The notes under the pieces: model-generated
Databases searched by the model: none
What the model was told of the DNA's origin: nothing
What the model saw: only the letters and a program-made list of their open reading frames with translations
DNA from: Spirochaetia bacterium
GTDB lineage: Bacteria > Spirochaetota > UBA4802 > UBA5550
Assembly (NCBI GenBank): GCA_009885955.1
Contig: VFJS01000005.1
Location: 1-64,000, forward strand
Reading direction: 5' to 3'
Length of the DNA stretch: 64,000 nucleotides
In this document: piece after piece, positions 1 through 8,388 of the stretch
How positions within the stretch are numbered: the stretch's first letter is position 1
How the letters are laid out: every line of letters starts with the position of its first letter
Made by a program: the position numbers and the translations under genes

Positions 1-219
1 CTCCTTATGCAGCAAAACTGCTTTACTCCCGAACAGGAATAAGGGAGTATTCGGGCCTCTCACCCGATGGGTTTATTTTTATATACACACGCCTCTTGGC
101 GTACCGGCTACAATTCGCTCGCCGTCGTGGCTCGCTCAATGGTTATAGAAAATAATAATTTTTTCTACTCACCCCTCTCCGATTCGGAGAGGGGAAGGGG
201 GGGGGTCAATTTTTAGCAA
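1..219. repeat. structured, repeat-like intergenic DNA
   Basis: No gene is visible. The stretch is richer in G+C than most intergenic DNA here and full of short inverted repeats. GCAG at 9-12 pairs with CTGC at 18-21. ACTCCC at 25-30 pairs with GGGAGT at 43-48, while CCCGAA at 28-33 pairs with TTCGGG at 50-55, so these two stems exclude each other. A perfect 23-base palindrome with 11-base arms (CCCCTCTCCGA) lies at 172-194, followed by a G run to 206. C-rich/G-rich palindromes of this kind recur between genes in many bacterial genomes. The palindrome also lies just past the leftward gene ending at 220 and could act as its terminator, although no clean T tract follows it on that strand. Confidence 0.5.
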
Positions 220-930
220 TTAAAATGTCATGGTCAATCCGAGATTATACCGCTGCTCTTTATAGATATCATCATAGGCCGTATATGTATTGAGATATAT
301 CTTCTGGGTGCCAGAGGTTATTTTAAATTTTTCTTTTAGCATATCGTTATAATTATCTATCGAATAAAATCCATGGAGAACATCGACAAGTTTTATGCCA
401 AGCAATGCATAAATGGAATATACAGTATATTTTGCATATTTATCGGCCTTCTGCTTGTCACTGGGGTTTACAGTTGATTTATATGTATCATTGGCTTTGG
501 AAAATTTATTGGCATTAATAATCATCGATGTATATGCGCCGACAAAAAGTGTAAGGTACATTGTTCCGGTAACATATTCCTTTGCATAATAATGCTGGCC
601 CCCGGGAACAAAAAGTGTAAAAAGGCATCCCAACGCCTGGGACTTTTCCAGTTCATCATATAACATTTTATTAGCGTTTTTATCATCTTTTTTATCAATT
701 TTTTCTGTTTTTTGATTCTCTTCTTTTGTAAACTTTTCTATTTCCGAGTACTTAAAGACGAATATGCTCCCGTCCCTGGTCTTTATTTTAACCTTGTCGT
801 TGGGTACATTTTCGATGATTATTCCTTTGATAAGCCCGCCATTTTTCAGGTGTACCACATCGATATACTCCTGTGCCGGCAATGAGGATGTTACAAATAG
901 GATTAAAGCAGCCAGGACTAATTTTTTCAT
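220..930 (-). CDS. secreted protein with N-terminal sensor-like motif and DUF5683-like domain
   Basis: The 236-residue product starts with a cleavable signal peptide ending near SLPAQ. A short beta-rich motif follows (residues ~25-70: LKNGGLIKGIIIE, then DGSIFVFKYSEIEKFTKE) of a kind common in envelope proteins of spirochaetes and Bacteroidetes. A Lys/Asp-rich linker (70-88) leads to a part with a GGQHYYAKEY segment and a hydrophobic stretch at ~118-140, resembling DUF5683/TM2-like proteins. The start is supported by GGAGGG about nine bases upstream. It follows the flavoprotein gene by 56 bases on the same strand. A periplasmic or membrane location is likely; the function is unknown. Confidence 0.75.
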   Translation of the reverse strand: MKKLVLAALILFVTSSLPAQEYIDVVHLKNGGLIKGIIIENVPNDKVKIKTRDGSIFVFKYSEIEKFTKEENQKTEKIDKKDDKNANKMLYDELEKSQALGCLFTLFVPGGQHYYAKEYVTGTMYLTLFVGAYTSMIINANKFSKANDTYKSTVNPSDKQKADKYAKYTVYSIYALLGIKLVDVLHGFYSIDNYNDMLKEKFKITSGTQKIYLNTYTAYDDIYKEQRYNLGLTMTF

Positions 931-986
931 TTTTCAAAACCCTCCAGAATTTTTTTTATCTTTATTTTTCGGAATTACTATTAAAA

Positions 987-1580
987 TTACGCCGGGAACA
1001 GCTCCCCCACCCTCATTCGCACATCCTCCAGCCATGCCTGTCGCTCCTGCAGGGTGCTTGTCACGACAACCCGGTACATGGTACGGTGAAAATTTTTAAC
1101 GCCGCAGAATGCCAGTGTGTTCTTCCAATTTATCTCGAGAGGGTCGCCCAGTTCTTTTTCTTCCCGGTCACGGGGGGTGTCAGAGGTGTTTAGCACAAGA
1201 GCAGCCATAATTTTGAGCATCTCAATGGGCAGTCCGGCAGCGCCCTCGGGGCCTGGAGGGAAATCGTAGGCAACCCCGGCCCTCAATACCCTGTCCACCC
1301 ACCCTTTCAATATTGCCGGCGGCATCCCCCACCAGTTCGGGTGGACCAGTATTAGGCCCTCAGCCGCAGCAATTTCGTCGCAATGCTTTTTTATAAAGGC
1401 AGGGAGCTTTGCCCCTTTTGAGATTTCTTCGGCTGGTAGTACTGGATCAAATTTTTCTGAGTAGAGGTCGTGGAAAATGACATCATGCTGATTTTCCCTG
1501 AGTGTTTCCACCGCTGCGATTGCTATTGCATGATTAAGGCTCTTTTCCGAGGGATGGGCAAGGATGACTGAAACGTTCAT
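987..1580 (-). CDS. NAD(P)H dehydrogenase (quinone)-like flavodoxin-fold protein
   Basis: The product (about 197 residues) belongs to the flavodoxin_2 group (KefF, MdaB, NQO1 type), FMN or FAD proteins that pass two electrons from NAD(P)H to quinones. The N-terminus gives the first strand and flavin-binding turn (VSVILAHPSEKSLNHAIA); HPNWWGMPPAILKGWVDR at ~85-105 is the typical second flavin/substrate segment. I start it at the ATG at 1580 rather than a longer in-frame start at 1628, because GAGG lies just upstream and family members begin at this point. It begins four bases after the YhhN gene ends, so the two are probably cotranscribed. The physiological substrate is not evident. Confidence 0.85.
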   Translation of the reverse strand: MNVSVILAHPSEKSLNHAIAIAAVETLRENQHDVIFHDLYSEKFDPVLPAEEISKGAKLPAFIKKHCDEIAAAEGLILVHPNWWGMPPAILKGWVDRVLRAGVAYDFPPGPEGAAGLPIEMLKIMAALVLNTSDTPRDREEKELGDPLEINWKNTLAFCGVKNFHRTMYRVVVTSTLQERQAWLEDVRMRVGELFPA

Positions 1581-1584
1581 TATC

Positions 1585-2271
1585 TCATTCCTCAATCTTT
1601 TTCTTTTCAAATAAAAATCCTGTAACAATCAATAACTGGGCTCCATAATACAGGCTTATATTAAACAGGGTTGAATAAGGAATGTGATAAATAAATTTAT
1701 TCATCGCAAGGATGGTGTCGGAAATCATGAACATCACCGCTCCGATAAATATCATGTGGCTTCTGCTTCTCATGAACAGAGCAGTCATTGACATTAAAAA
1801 AATTACAAATACATACAGCATCACCGGGATCAGCATCCTCTGCGGTATCTCCCTTAACATATAGGCGGCAATTGATGAATATATGATTAAAAAAATTGCC
1901 GGGATAATTTTTTTCTTTATAAATGAATAATCCTTCACCATAGTCATTATATAAAAAATATGGGCCATGAGAAAGAATGCAAGCCCGGGAATGAAATATT
2001 TCACCCGGTCGAGGTCAAGGGTAATATCCCCGGCCGCCGAAAACAGAAGGCCTGCAAAAAGTAACTTCCCCTGGCTTCCTTTAATATTTTTAAACACCAG
2101 TACAGACAGCGAGAGAACGGGAATCGATTTTATGATAAAACTTCCGGAGTATGGATAATTCGCAGCCAGCAGGACAAGGAACATGAATGAAAAAAGGAAA
2201 AAATTCAGATAGCAGATAGAATTAACTTTATCCCCGCCATTCTTTATAACATGTATAAATGATTTCATCAT
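1585..2271 (-). CDS. YhhN family membrane protein (lysoplasmalogenase-like)
   Basis: A predicted inner-membrane protein of about 228 residues with roughly seven to eight hydrophobic helices. The family signature is visible: SAAGDITLDLD, with acidic residues inside helices, followed by FIPGLAFFLMAHIFYI. YhhN proteins are homologues of TMEM86 lysoplasmalogenases, which cleave the vinyl ether bond of lysoplasmalogens; most bacterial members are untested. Ether lipids would fit an anaerobic spirochaete, but that is inference. The start is uncertain: ATGs occur at 2310, 2271 and 2268, and none has a strong ribosome binding site. I chose 2271. Confidence 0.8.
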   Translation of the reverse strand: MMKSFIHVIKNGGDKVNSICYLNFFLFSFMFLVLLAANYPYSGSFIIKSIPVLSLSVLVFKNIKGSQGKLLFAGLLFSAAGDITLDLDRVKYFIPGLAFFLMAHIFYIMTMVKDYSFIKKKIIPAIFLIIYSSIAAYMLREIPQRMLIPVMLYVFVIFLMSMTALFMRSRSHMIFIGAVMFMISDTILAMNKFIYHIPYSTLFNISLYYGAQLLIVTGFLFEKKKIEE

Positions 2272-2497
2272 AATTATTTTCTCTATGTAACAATGCCGGT
2301 ATACCATCAATAATTAACTGCTGTCAACGAATTTATTCGTAATGAATATTTACAATTCCAGGAATCACCTGATGCCCTGTGGAGAAATTTTACAAGATGT
2401 TCCAGATCAAACAAAATTAGCGTATCATTGAAAAATAGTTGAAATATTAACTTTCAATATTATATTTAATGCAATAGGGATCGGATCTGGAGGAAAT

Positions 2498-2872
2498 TTG
2501 TATAAAATAGCGCTTGTATTCATAGGCGGCGGCCTGGGGTCCATTTCACGGTACGGGGTATCGCTGCTTTCAGTAAAGCTCTTTGGGGACAGGTTTCCGG
2601 CAGGGACGCTGTCCGTAAATCTGGCCGGGTGCCTGCTCATCGGTATCCTGTTTTCCATGGGAACTGAACGGAATTTCATCGGTCCATCTGCGCGGCTCTT
2701 TTTAATGACAGGGTTCATGGGTGGCCTCACAACCTTTTCATCCTTCGGCCTGGAAAGCGTTAACCTGGCCCGCACCGGATTGATGGATCTGTCCCTTATA
2801 AATATTGCGGCCAATAATCTGGGAGGCCTTGCCATGGTGCTCGCCGGAATTTTCATTGGAAGGTACCTTTAG
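2498..2872 (+). CDS. crcB: fluoride exporter CrcB (Fluc)
   Basis: A 124-residue, four-helix membrane protein of normal family length. Diagnostic features are GGGLGSISRYG at the N-terminus, the PAGTLSVNLAGCLLIG pore helix with its conserved Asn, and GFMGGLTTFSSFGLE, which holds the TM3 break and the Phe/Ser/Thr ion track. CrcB assembles as an antiparallel dimer and exports fluoride from the cytoplasm. The start codon is TTG with GGAGGAAA immediately upstream. I looked for a fluoride riboswitch in 2290-2490 and could not recognise one. The DNA just downstream holds a decayed CBS-domain reading frame that may once have been its partner. Confidence 0.93.
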   Translation: MYKIALVFIGGGLGSISRYGVSLLSVKLFGDRFPAGTLSVNLAGCLLIGILFSMGTERNFIGPSARLFLMTGFMGGLTTFSSFGLESVNLARTGLMDLSLINIAANNLGGLAMVLAGIFIGRYL

Positions 2873-2879
2873 GGGAAAT

Positions 2880-3065
2880 GCAGGATGTCGATAAGATATC
2901 ATATCAACGTCTGTACTAACCGTTCCGGGCAACATCCTCCTCGGCGAAGCAGTGGATAAAATGCTGGTAAATAATTTGAAGATGCTGCCAGTTACAGATA
3001 AAAATGGAATTTTCAAAGGTGTGGTAACCCGCGATTCCATCCTGAGGACAGGAATTATGAAATAA
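2880..3065 (+). pseudogene. remnant of a CBS-domain protein
   Basis: Read in the frame ending at the TAA at 3063-3065, the DNA encodes a clear C-terminal CBS half: a TSVLTVPGN strand, GEAVDKMLVNNLKMLPVTD, then NGIFKGVVTRDSIL. The frame has no ATG before residue M of DKML and is closed by TAA at 2892-2894. A short ATG-led frame just upstream (from about 2880) encodes MQDVDKIS, which would join the CBS frame if a one- or two-base shift lay near 2895. The rest of the expected protein is missing. CBS domains bind adenosyl ligands and are often found fused to transporters or to DUF190 proteins encoded next to crcB. I interpret it as a truncated, frameshifted remnant. Confidence 0.6.
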
Positions 3066-3082
3066 AAAATTGGAGGCCTCTC

Positions 3083-3973
3083 ATGAATTATGTCAACCGA
3101 CCATACAAATTGTTTTTTATCATCCTCATTTCAATATTTTATATTGCAAACAATGCCGGAAGTGCCGGGAAAACATACACCCTGTCTGGCGCAGTCACCG
3201 GACTTGTTGCCGGTTCCGGTATGGTAATTGTTAATAATGGAAAGGATGAATTGTCCATCAAGGCCAATGGGGGCTTCACGTTTAAAAATCCCGTCGCCGA
3301 TGGATCGGAATATGATATAACCATCCTGCTGCAGCCCGAAACGTTACGCTGCGTGGTTCTTGGCGGCCGCGGCACCATGAAAGGCATCAATGAAAAAAAA
3401 ATAACCATAACCTGCCCCATGGCCTACAGAAATTCCCTTGTCTGGATGCGCTGCGCCAGCGGGCAGGCCTGGAATGCTGCAGCCGGCGACTGCACCGGAA
3501 CGGGTAAGGCGAATTCCTTTGGCGCAGCGCAGGTTCGTTTCTGCGGCAGCAATGACAATGCCTGCAACGGGGGTTCGGATAGCGGGGCCCTGGCCAGCGG
3601 TGAAGCCTTTGACGCATGCAATGCGCTGAACAGGGAAAAGGGGACATACGGAATAACCACGTGGAGGCTCCCGGCAAAAGAGGAGCTGAAATCACTGGTG
3701 ATATGCACTGACGGGACCGCGGTGCCGCTCCAGGACTATGGCGCGGATCCCTATAAATGCGGATTAAAAGGTAAAAATTATACTACGGGAGGATGGAAGG
3801 CCCCGGCTCTTGACAATTCACTCTTTCCAAACTCATTATCCCTGGAATACTGGTCCGGGACCCCGAACAGTAAAAGCAGGTCCAGCGCCTGGTACACGGC
3901 TTTTCAGAACGGCTGGACTCATTCCGCAGTTAAAACAGGCCGCTCCTTTGTGCGCTGCGTAGCCGGGCAGTGA
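3083..3973 (+). CDS. secreted DUF1566 (Lcl C-terminal) domain protein
   Basis: The 296-residue product has an N-terminal signal segment (hydrophobic residues ~10-28). A beta-sandwich-like region follows (~30-115; TYTLSGAVTGL, GGFTFKNP), like prealbumin/carboxypeptidase-type repeats in secreted proteins. Residues ~125-296 form a DUF1566 domain: LVWMRCASGQAWN, TTWRLPAKEELKSL, then YWSGTPN and RSFVRCVAGQ, with many Cys in pairs. DUF1566 occurs in C-type-lectin-like surface proteins. The gene is noticeably richer in G+C than the following two genes. A GGAGG-containing site precedes the ATG. Its TGA overlaps the GTG of the next gene, so the two are translationally coupled. Confidence 0.8.
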   Translation: MNYVNRPYKLFFIILISIFYIANNAGSAGKTYTLSGAVTGLVAGSGMVIVNNGKDELSIKANGGFTFKNPVADGSEYDITILLQPETLRCVVLGGRGTMKGINEKKITITCPMAYRNSLVWMRCASGQAWNAAAGDCTGTGKANSFGAAQVRFCGSNDNACNGGSDSGALASGEAFDACNALNREKGTYGITTWRLPAKEELKSLVICTDGTAVPLQDYGADPYKCGLKGKNYTTGGWKAPALDNSLFPNSLSLEYWSGTPNSKSRSSAWYTAFQNGWTHSAVKTGRSFVRCVAGQ

Positions 3974-4947
3974 AAAAAATTATTTTCTCTCTCATCTTAT
4001 TGGTATCCATTGATTCCCCGGGCGATGAAATTCATTTATCGAATGGAAAATCCATTGATGCAGCGAATATTCAGATATTGCCGGAAACCATTGTTTATAA
4101 ACAAAAAAATTCTGACATAGCCTATGAAGTATCCCGGGAGATTGTCAGTTACATAAGTTTTGCAGACGGTACGGTCCATTCAATTGATAAACAGCCCGAT
4201 GGATTATTGTTCCCCTTCCCTCTGGCACTTAATTATACCCGATCCAGCGGAATAACCGATGTGGCCATCTACGGCAAAAATAACAGAAAGGTTGCGGAAG
4301 GATCTGCGGTAATTAAGCAGAATAAATTCAGTTTCTCCAGTGAACAGATAGGGACACGATTTTTTATAACACCCGAAACAGGCTACTTTTACCGTACTGT
4401 GGCAATAAAGGATTTCTCAAAAAAAGTTGATGAAAAAAACAACAGCATCATCAGCGGGCTTATAACAGATCCGCTGTCTGGTGAAGTAATTTCTAATGAA
4501 AATGTATATTCATTAAAATATAACGCCAGTTTTTATTCCTTTTTTTTGGATTTAAAAGCAGGCTACCAATATGCTACGAAGGGTGAATCTGTTATTTTTA
4601 TAATTAATCCCTACATTTCAGGAAATGCGTTGGAATACCGAAAGGCAATTTTCAGTTTTAAAACTTCAGGCAGAACCGAAAAATTTTCTGACCCTTACGG
4701 TTTTTCATATATAAGCTCATATGGATACGGATTAAGTATTGGTGTATATTTCCCAAAAAGCAGACTGGGTGTAAATATAAATTATGATAAAAGATATTTC
4801 ACAAAATTTGATCTCCCAGCAGAAATCAAATTTAAAGAATCCTATTATGATAATGCTTTCCAGACAACCAGGGCCCGGGAAGTTTCAGTAAAATATTCTA
4901 CTATTGAAGCCCATATATTAAATGTGATAATTTACTTTATTTTATAA
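3970..4947 (+). CDS. secreted or outer-membrane protein, function unknown
   Basis: The 325-residue product begins at a GTG inside the stop codon of the preceding gene (GTGA overlap). A signal peptide (residues 1-18) is followed by DEIHLSNGKSIDAANI and a Lys/Ser-rich beta segment, a motif like that of the protein encoded at 220-930. The C-terminal half shows alternating polar and aromatic strands (SFYSFFLDLKAGYQY, SSYGYGLSIGVYF, GVNINYDKRYF) and ends in a hydrophobic ILNVIIYFIL strand, consistent with an outer-membrane barrel. I do not recognise a named family. The gene lies between the DUF1566 gene and a lipoprotein gene. Confidence 0.65.
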   Translation: MKKIIFSLILLVSIDSPGDEIHLSNGKSIDAANIQILPETIVYKQKNSDIAYEVSREIVSYISFADGTVHSIDKQPDGLLFPFPLALNYTRSSGITDVAIYGKNNRKVAEGSAVIKQNKFSFSSEQIGTRFFITPETGYFYRTVAIKDFSKKVDEKNNSIISGLITDPLSGEVISNENVYSLKYNASFYSFFLDLKAGYQYATKGESVIFIINPYISGNALEYRKAIFSFKTSGRTEKFSDPYGFSYISSYGYGLSIGVYFPKSRLGVNINYDKRYFTKFDLPAEIKFKESYYDNAFQTTRAREVSVKYSTIEAHILNVIIYFIL

Positions 4948-4960
4948 GAAGGATGTATTA

Positions 4961-5374
4961 GTGAAAAATATTAAAATAAATTTAATTTTGATATTAACAC
5001 TTTTTTTAGGTTCACAATGTGCCGGAGAAAAGGAACCTGATAAAAAGTGCCTCCCCTGCGCCGATTTAATCATTACAAATTCCTCCGAATATACGATTAT
5101 TGAACTCTATGCCCACAGCAGCATTGACTACTACAGCGATACCACAAAGGTATTGATAGCCCAGAATATGTTGAATGGAGATTCCCTGGTTTATCCAGTA
5201 AATTATCAGGATAAAATATATTTTACATTTATTCGCAGGTATTTCTCATCATCCAATGTAAATATTGCCATCACTACAAATAATCCTGTTTACATTCAAG
5301 ATTGCTATAAGTTTTCGTTGTTTTTGCTTGAAGAAGATTTTTATCTGAGGAAAGAAGATAACTTTACGTATTAA
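4961..5374 (+). CDS. putative lipoprotein
   Basis: A 137-residue product starting at GTG, with AAGGATG upstream. The N-terminus has two Lys, a hydrophobic core and FLGSQC, which would be a loose lipobox (Gln at -1 is unusual but spirochaetal lipoboxes vary). Three more Cys follow closely (KKCLPC and later QDC). The remainder is beta-rich with no recognised domain. It lies 13 bases after the barrel-like gene in the same direction, so it is probably the third member of this secreted cluster. Confidence 0.6.
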   Translation: MKNIKINLILILTLFLGSQCAGEKEPDKKCLPCADLIITNSSEYTIIELYAHSSIDYYSDTTKVLIAQNMLNGDSLVYPVNYQDKIYFTFIRRYFSSSNVNIAITTNNPVYIQDCYKFSLFLLEEDFYLRKEDNFTY

Positions 5375-5414
5375 ACATATCTGACATATCACAGAAATAT
5401 TGAGGTCATTAACG

Positions 5415-6404
5415 TTGAATAAACGAATTTTAATAACCGGCGGCGCCGGATTTATCGGGTCACATCTTTCTGAAAGATTGCTTAACGATGGAAACAATGT
5501 CATATGCCTGGATAATTTCCATACAAGCAATAAAGCTAACATTGAGCATTTACTGGAAAACCCTTTGTTCAAGCTTGTACAACATGACGTAACTATCCCA
5601 TATTTTATTGAAGCCGATGAGATTTATAATCTGGCATGCCCGGCATCTCCCATCCATTATCAGAACAACCCGATTAAAACCATGAAAACATCCATTTTAG
5701 GATCAATCAACATGCTGGAGCTGGCGGAGAAACTGGGAATAAAAATATTGCAGGCATCGACAAGCGAGATCTACGGCGATCCGGAAATTCATCCTCAGCC
5801 CGAGAGCTACCGGGGAAACGTCAATCCCATTGGTACGCGTTCATGCTATGACGAAGGCAAGCGATGCGCTGAAACTATTTTTTTTGATTTTCACCGGCAG
5901 TATAAATTTCCCATTAAAGTTGTAAGAATATTTAATACCTACGGGCCCCGCATGCATCCCCGCGATGGAAGGGTTGTCAGTAATTTTATCGTCCAGGCGC
6001 TCCAAAACCAGGAAATAACCATTTATGGGAAGGGTCATCAGACACGAAGTTTCTGCTATATTGATGATTTAATAGATGGGATGATAAAAATGATGCAGAG
6101 CCCCGACGACTTTACCGGGCCCCTTAACCTGGGGAATCCGCAGGAATGTACAATCCTGGAACTCGCTGAAAAAATAATCGACTTAACCGGTTCCCAAAGC
6201 AAACTTATATTCAAACCATTACCCCCCGATGATCCCTGCCGGAGAAAGCCGTCAATTGACCTGGCCATAAAAAAACTGAAATGGGTGCCAGAGATACCAT
6301 TGGAACAGGGCCTCATGAAAACCATCGGCTATTTTCGAATACTCCTATCCAGGCCTTTGATACCAATAAATTTTTGCGTCAGTCATTCGAGCATCTTATC
6401 ATAA
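5415..6404 (+). CDS. UDP-glucuronate decarboxylase-like NAD-dependent sugar epimerase
   Basis: An extended short-chain dehydrogenase of about 329 residues. It has the NAD-binding GGAGFIGSH at the N-terminus, [12 protein letters not shown], the STSEIYG serine/threonine and the catalytic Tyr/Lys pair in [15 protein letters not shown]-like sugar contacts ([18 protein letters not shown]) are also present. ACPASP and the arrangement around the Tyr closely match UDP-glucuronate decarboxylases, which make UDP-xylose for surface glycans. I place the start at the TTG at 5415 because GAGG lies nine bases upstream; the in-frame TTG at 5400 would overlap that site. The last ~20 residues are unlike the family, which usually ends soon after the YFR motif. 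Confidence 0.87.
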   Translation: MNKRILITGGAGFIGSHLSERLLNDGNNVICLDNFHTSNKANIEHLLENPLFKLVQHDVTIPYFIEADEIYNLACPASPIHYQNNPIKTMKTSILGSINMLELAEKLGIKILQASTSEIYGDPEIHPQPESYRGNVNPIGTRSCYDEGKRCAETIFFDFHRQYKFPIKVVRIFNTYGPRMHPRDGRVVSNFIVQALQNQEITIYGKGHQTRSFCYIDDLIDGMIKMMQSPDDFTGPLNLGNPQECTILELAEKIIDLTGSQSKLIFKPLPPDDPCRRKPSIDLAIKKLKWVPEIPLEQGLMKTIGYFRILLSRPLIPINFCVSHSSILS

Positions 6405-6413
6405 AACCAGAAA

Positions 6414-7394
6414 TTACTTCACCACATCGAGCTCAATAACGCTGCTCTCCCATTCACTGCTCTTCAGGCCCTTGGATACGGCCTTAAGCCCCCTGGTCAA
6501 TGAAAGTTTCTGATCGTCCTTCACCTGTCTGAACCCGGTACCTTCAAGCATACCCCTGTCGGGCCAGTCAACCTTTGCGAGCGCGAAAAACGCCATAACG
6601 GTATCGCGGCCGGCAGGCTCCGCTATCCGTATCTCAAATGTGTCGTTAACCGCTGGTATTGAATACCACCTGCCCGCATCAATTTTTCCCGATGGAAACA
6701 TATCATTGGGGAACAGGATAACAACATCACCGCTGGGCTGGATATCAATGATGGTCAGGTAGCCGCTCTTATTTGACCTGGCCCTGAATGATGCAGTCTC
6801 GCCGATTTTAAGGCTCCCGTTTTTTGTCGCCTGGGTTATTTCTGTTAAACCCGAACCGGTATTTTTCGGATGCGCGATTCTGAAATCGAGTACTATATCC
6901 CTGGTGTCATTGCGCATTTTTTTCAGGTTCTCCCGGACAAGAAAAACCTCTATCCCCCTTGCAAGCGCCCCTGACAAATTCTCAGAACCTGAGACATAGG
7001 GAACAGAATGGTCGGCTATAATCTTCGATGTCCCGATATGTATGGCCCGGGCGGATATCATCCCGTCCCGCATAGACCCCGTGATGATCACCTGGGCTCC
7101 ATGAATTTTTCCTGCCCTCACTGCCGTGGATTCATCACCCGGGCCGGACATCCCGAACTCGATCTCATTAGCAATCTCTTCAAGCTTTGACCGGTCAACA
7201 AGCCTGATAAACCTGTATTTGCCAAGCCATGCTGATATCCCGGAAACCAGTAACCTCGATTTCTCAATGTCCTCTTTTTTGCCGCTGAAAGGGGTTATTC
7301 CAACAGTTATATATTCAGTTTCAGAATATAGATTCAGCGAAACTGATATCAATAGAATAATGCAGGCAGACAAGCTCCTCATTTGTGACTTCAA
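6414..7394 (-). CDS. secreted CsgG-like/DUF4384 protein
   Basis: I choose the TTG at 7394, seven bases after the MauE-like gene ends, because AAGGAG sits ten bases upstream and the product then begins with a normal signal peptide. ATG at 7382 is the alternative. Residues ~25-165 resemble the CsgG/FlgO-type fold (VGITPFSGKK, RLVDRSKLEEIANE, AGKIHGAQVIITGSM), found in periplasmic and outer-membrane assembly proteins. Residues ~185-300 match DUF4384 (LKIGETASFRARSNKSGYLTIID, then VVILFPND and FEIRIAEPAGRDTVMAFF). It is the last gene of a four-gene leftward operon. The cellular role is unknown. Confidence 0.75.
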   Translation of the reverse strand: MKSQMRSLSACIILLISVSLNLYSETEYITVGITPFSGKKEDIEKSRLLVSGISAWLGKYRFIRLVDRSKLEEIANEIEFGMSGPGDESTAVRAGKIHGAQVIITGSMRDGMISARAIHIGTSKIIADHSVPYVSGSENLSGALARGIEVFLVRENLKKMRNDTRDIVLDFRIAHPKNTGSGLTEITQATKNGSLKIGETASFRARSNKSGYLTIIDIQPSGDVVILFPNDMFPSGKIDAGRWYSIPAVNDTFEIRIAEPAGRDTVMAFFALAKVDWPDRGMLEGTGFRQVKDDQKLSLTRGLKAVSKGLKSSEWESSVIELDVVK

Positions 7395-7401
7395 ATAAAA
7401 A

Positions 7402-7881
7402 TCACTCCTTCCAGCAGTCGATTGAAAAGGGATAATTTTTTGCGGCAAATACAAGCAGTAAAATTCCTGTAAACAGAAGGTCCCGTATAACCAGGCTGAT
7501 ACTCACAGTTTCGCTGATGCCGAATATGTTAAGCTCAAAGCATCCGCAGTCGAAACTCCTGCCCCTTATGACATTAAGGGCTATGGCTGCAGTAAAGACC
7601 ATCATGAGCAATGTAAGTATCAATGATGCAGGTTTAATCTTCCAGCCGATGACAAGAAGAACGCCGGTTATCATCTCAATCCAGGGAATTATGAGAGCCG
7701 TATAAGGAACCATTGCCTCGCCGAGTATATCATAGTTATGAATTGCTATGGAGAAATTTTCAGGGTTTACCGCCTTGAATATTCCTGAATAGATAAAAAG
7801 CAGGCCCATGATGACGCGCAGCAGCAATGTAACCCGGTTGCCCTGCAGAATATCAGACATGATAGTATTTACTTTCCCCAT
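7402..7881 (-). CDS. MauE/DoxX-type redox-associated membrane protein
   Basis: A 159-residue, four-helix membrane protein. LLLRVIMGLLFIYSGIFKAVNPENF at the N-terminus and the IPWIEMITGVLLVIG second helix are typical of the DoxX/MauE superfamily, and FDCGCF in the loop after helix three is the MauE-type cysteine pair. MauE-like proteins are thought to feed reducing power to periplasmic maturation systems. AGGAGA precedes the ATG. It lies between the rhodanese and CsgG/DUF4384 genes with gaps below ten bases, which argues for one transcript. Confidence 0.82.
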   Translation of the reverse strand: MGKVNTIMSDILQGNRVTLLLRVIMGLLFIYSGIFKAVNPENFSIAIHNYDILGEAMVPYTALIIPWIEMITGVLLVIGWKIKPASLILTLLMMVFTAAIALNVIRGRSFDCGCFELNIFGISETVSISLVIRDLLFTGILLLVFAAKNYPFSIDCWKE

Positions 7882-7890
7882 ATTCTCCTG

Positions 7891-8385
7891 TTATTTCAAA
7901 CCATCCCTGTTTTTTACCGGATACCCCAGGCTTTCCCATTCCGGAAAACCCTTCTTTAAAATGTAAATATGCCTGCTGTAGCCAATGCTGAAAAGCTTTT
8001 TCGCCAGGTCCCTTGACGTACCGCATGACTCCCCGTTGCAGTATATTAAAAGCTCCACCGGTTCTTTCAGGAGCCCCAGATGTTCTTTGATTTTTTTGTT
8101 TGATATGGATTCAGGGCTTACGGGTATATTAATTGCCCCTTCAATGTGCCTATTTATGAATTCAGTTCCGTCTCTCGAATCAATGAAAACCGCTGATTTC
8201 CGGTCAAATTTAATCTTTGCTTCAATGCCGGATATAAAGGCAATTTTGCCGGCAGCATCCCTCTTGCTGATCAGGGAAAACCCTGAAGGATGAAAATAGT
8301 TGACCGCCATTGCCAGGGCAGCAGATATAAGGATGATGAACAGGGAATCTTTTATTATTTTTTTCATTTCCGCAATCATCATCAC
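7891..8385 (-). CDS. membrane-anchored rhodanese-like protein
   Basis: The 164-residue product has one N-terminal hydrophobic helix (~10-28), then a single rhodanese domain: AVFIDSRDGTEFINRHIEGAINIP, LLIYCNGESCGTSRDLAKKL, then ILKKGFPEWESLGYPV. The active-site Cys is the one in LIYCNGESCG, with a second Cys five residues on. Rhodaneses bind or transfer sulfane sulfur. The helix should anchor the domain in the periplasm, next to the MauE-like and phosphoesterase partners. It begins three bases after the phosphoesterase gene ends; several clustered ATGs make the exact start uncertain. Confidence 0.85.
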   Translation of the reverse strand: MMMIAEMKKIIKDSLFIILISAALAMAVNYFHPSGFSLISKRDAAGKIAFISGIEAKIKFDRKSAVFIDSRDGTEFINRHIEGAINIPVSPESISNKKIKEHLGLLKEPVELLIYCNGESCGTSRDLAKKLFSIGYSRHIYILKKGFPEWESLGYPVKNRDGLK

Positions 8386-8388
8386 CTA

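Noticed and set aside
2290-2490. Fluoride riboswitch before crcB
   Set aside because: I looked for the conserved crcB-motif core and pseudoknot; only scattered similar words were present, not in order.
6330-6404. Frameshift at the end of the epimerase gene
   Set aside because: Another frame gives a protein-like tail, but the present frame keeps the YFR motif expected at the end of the family, so no shift is needed.
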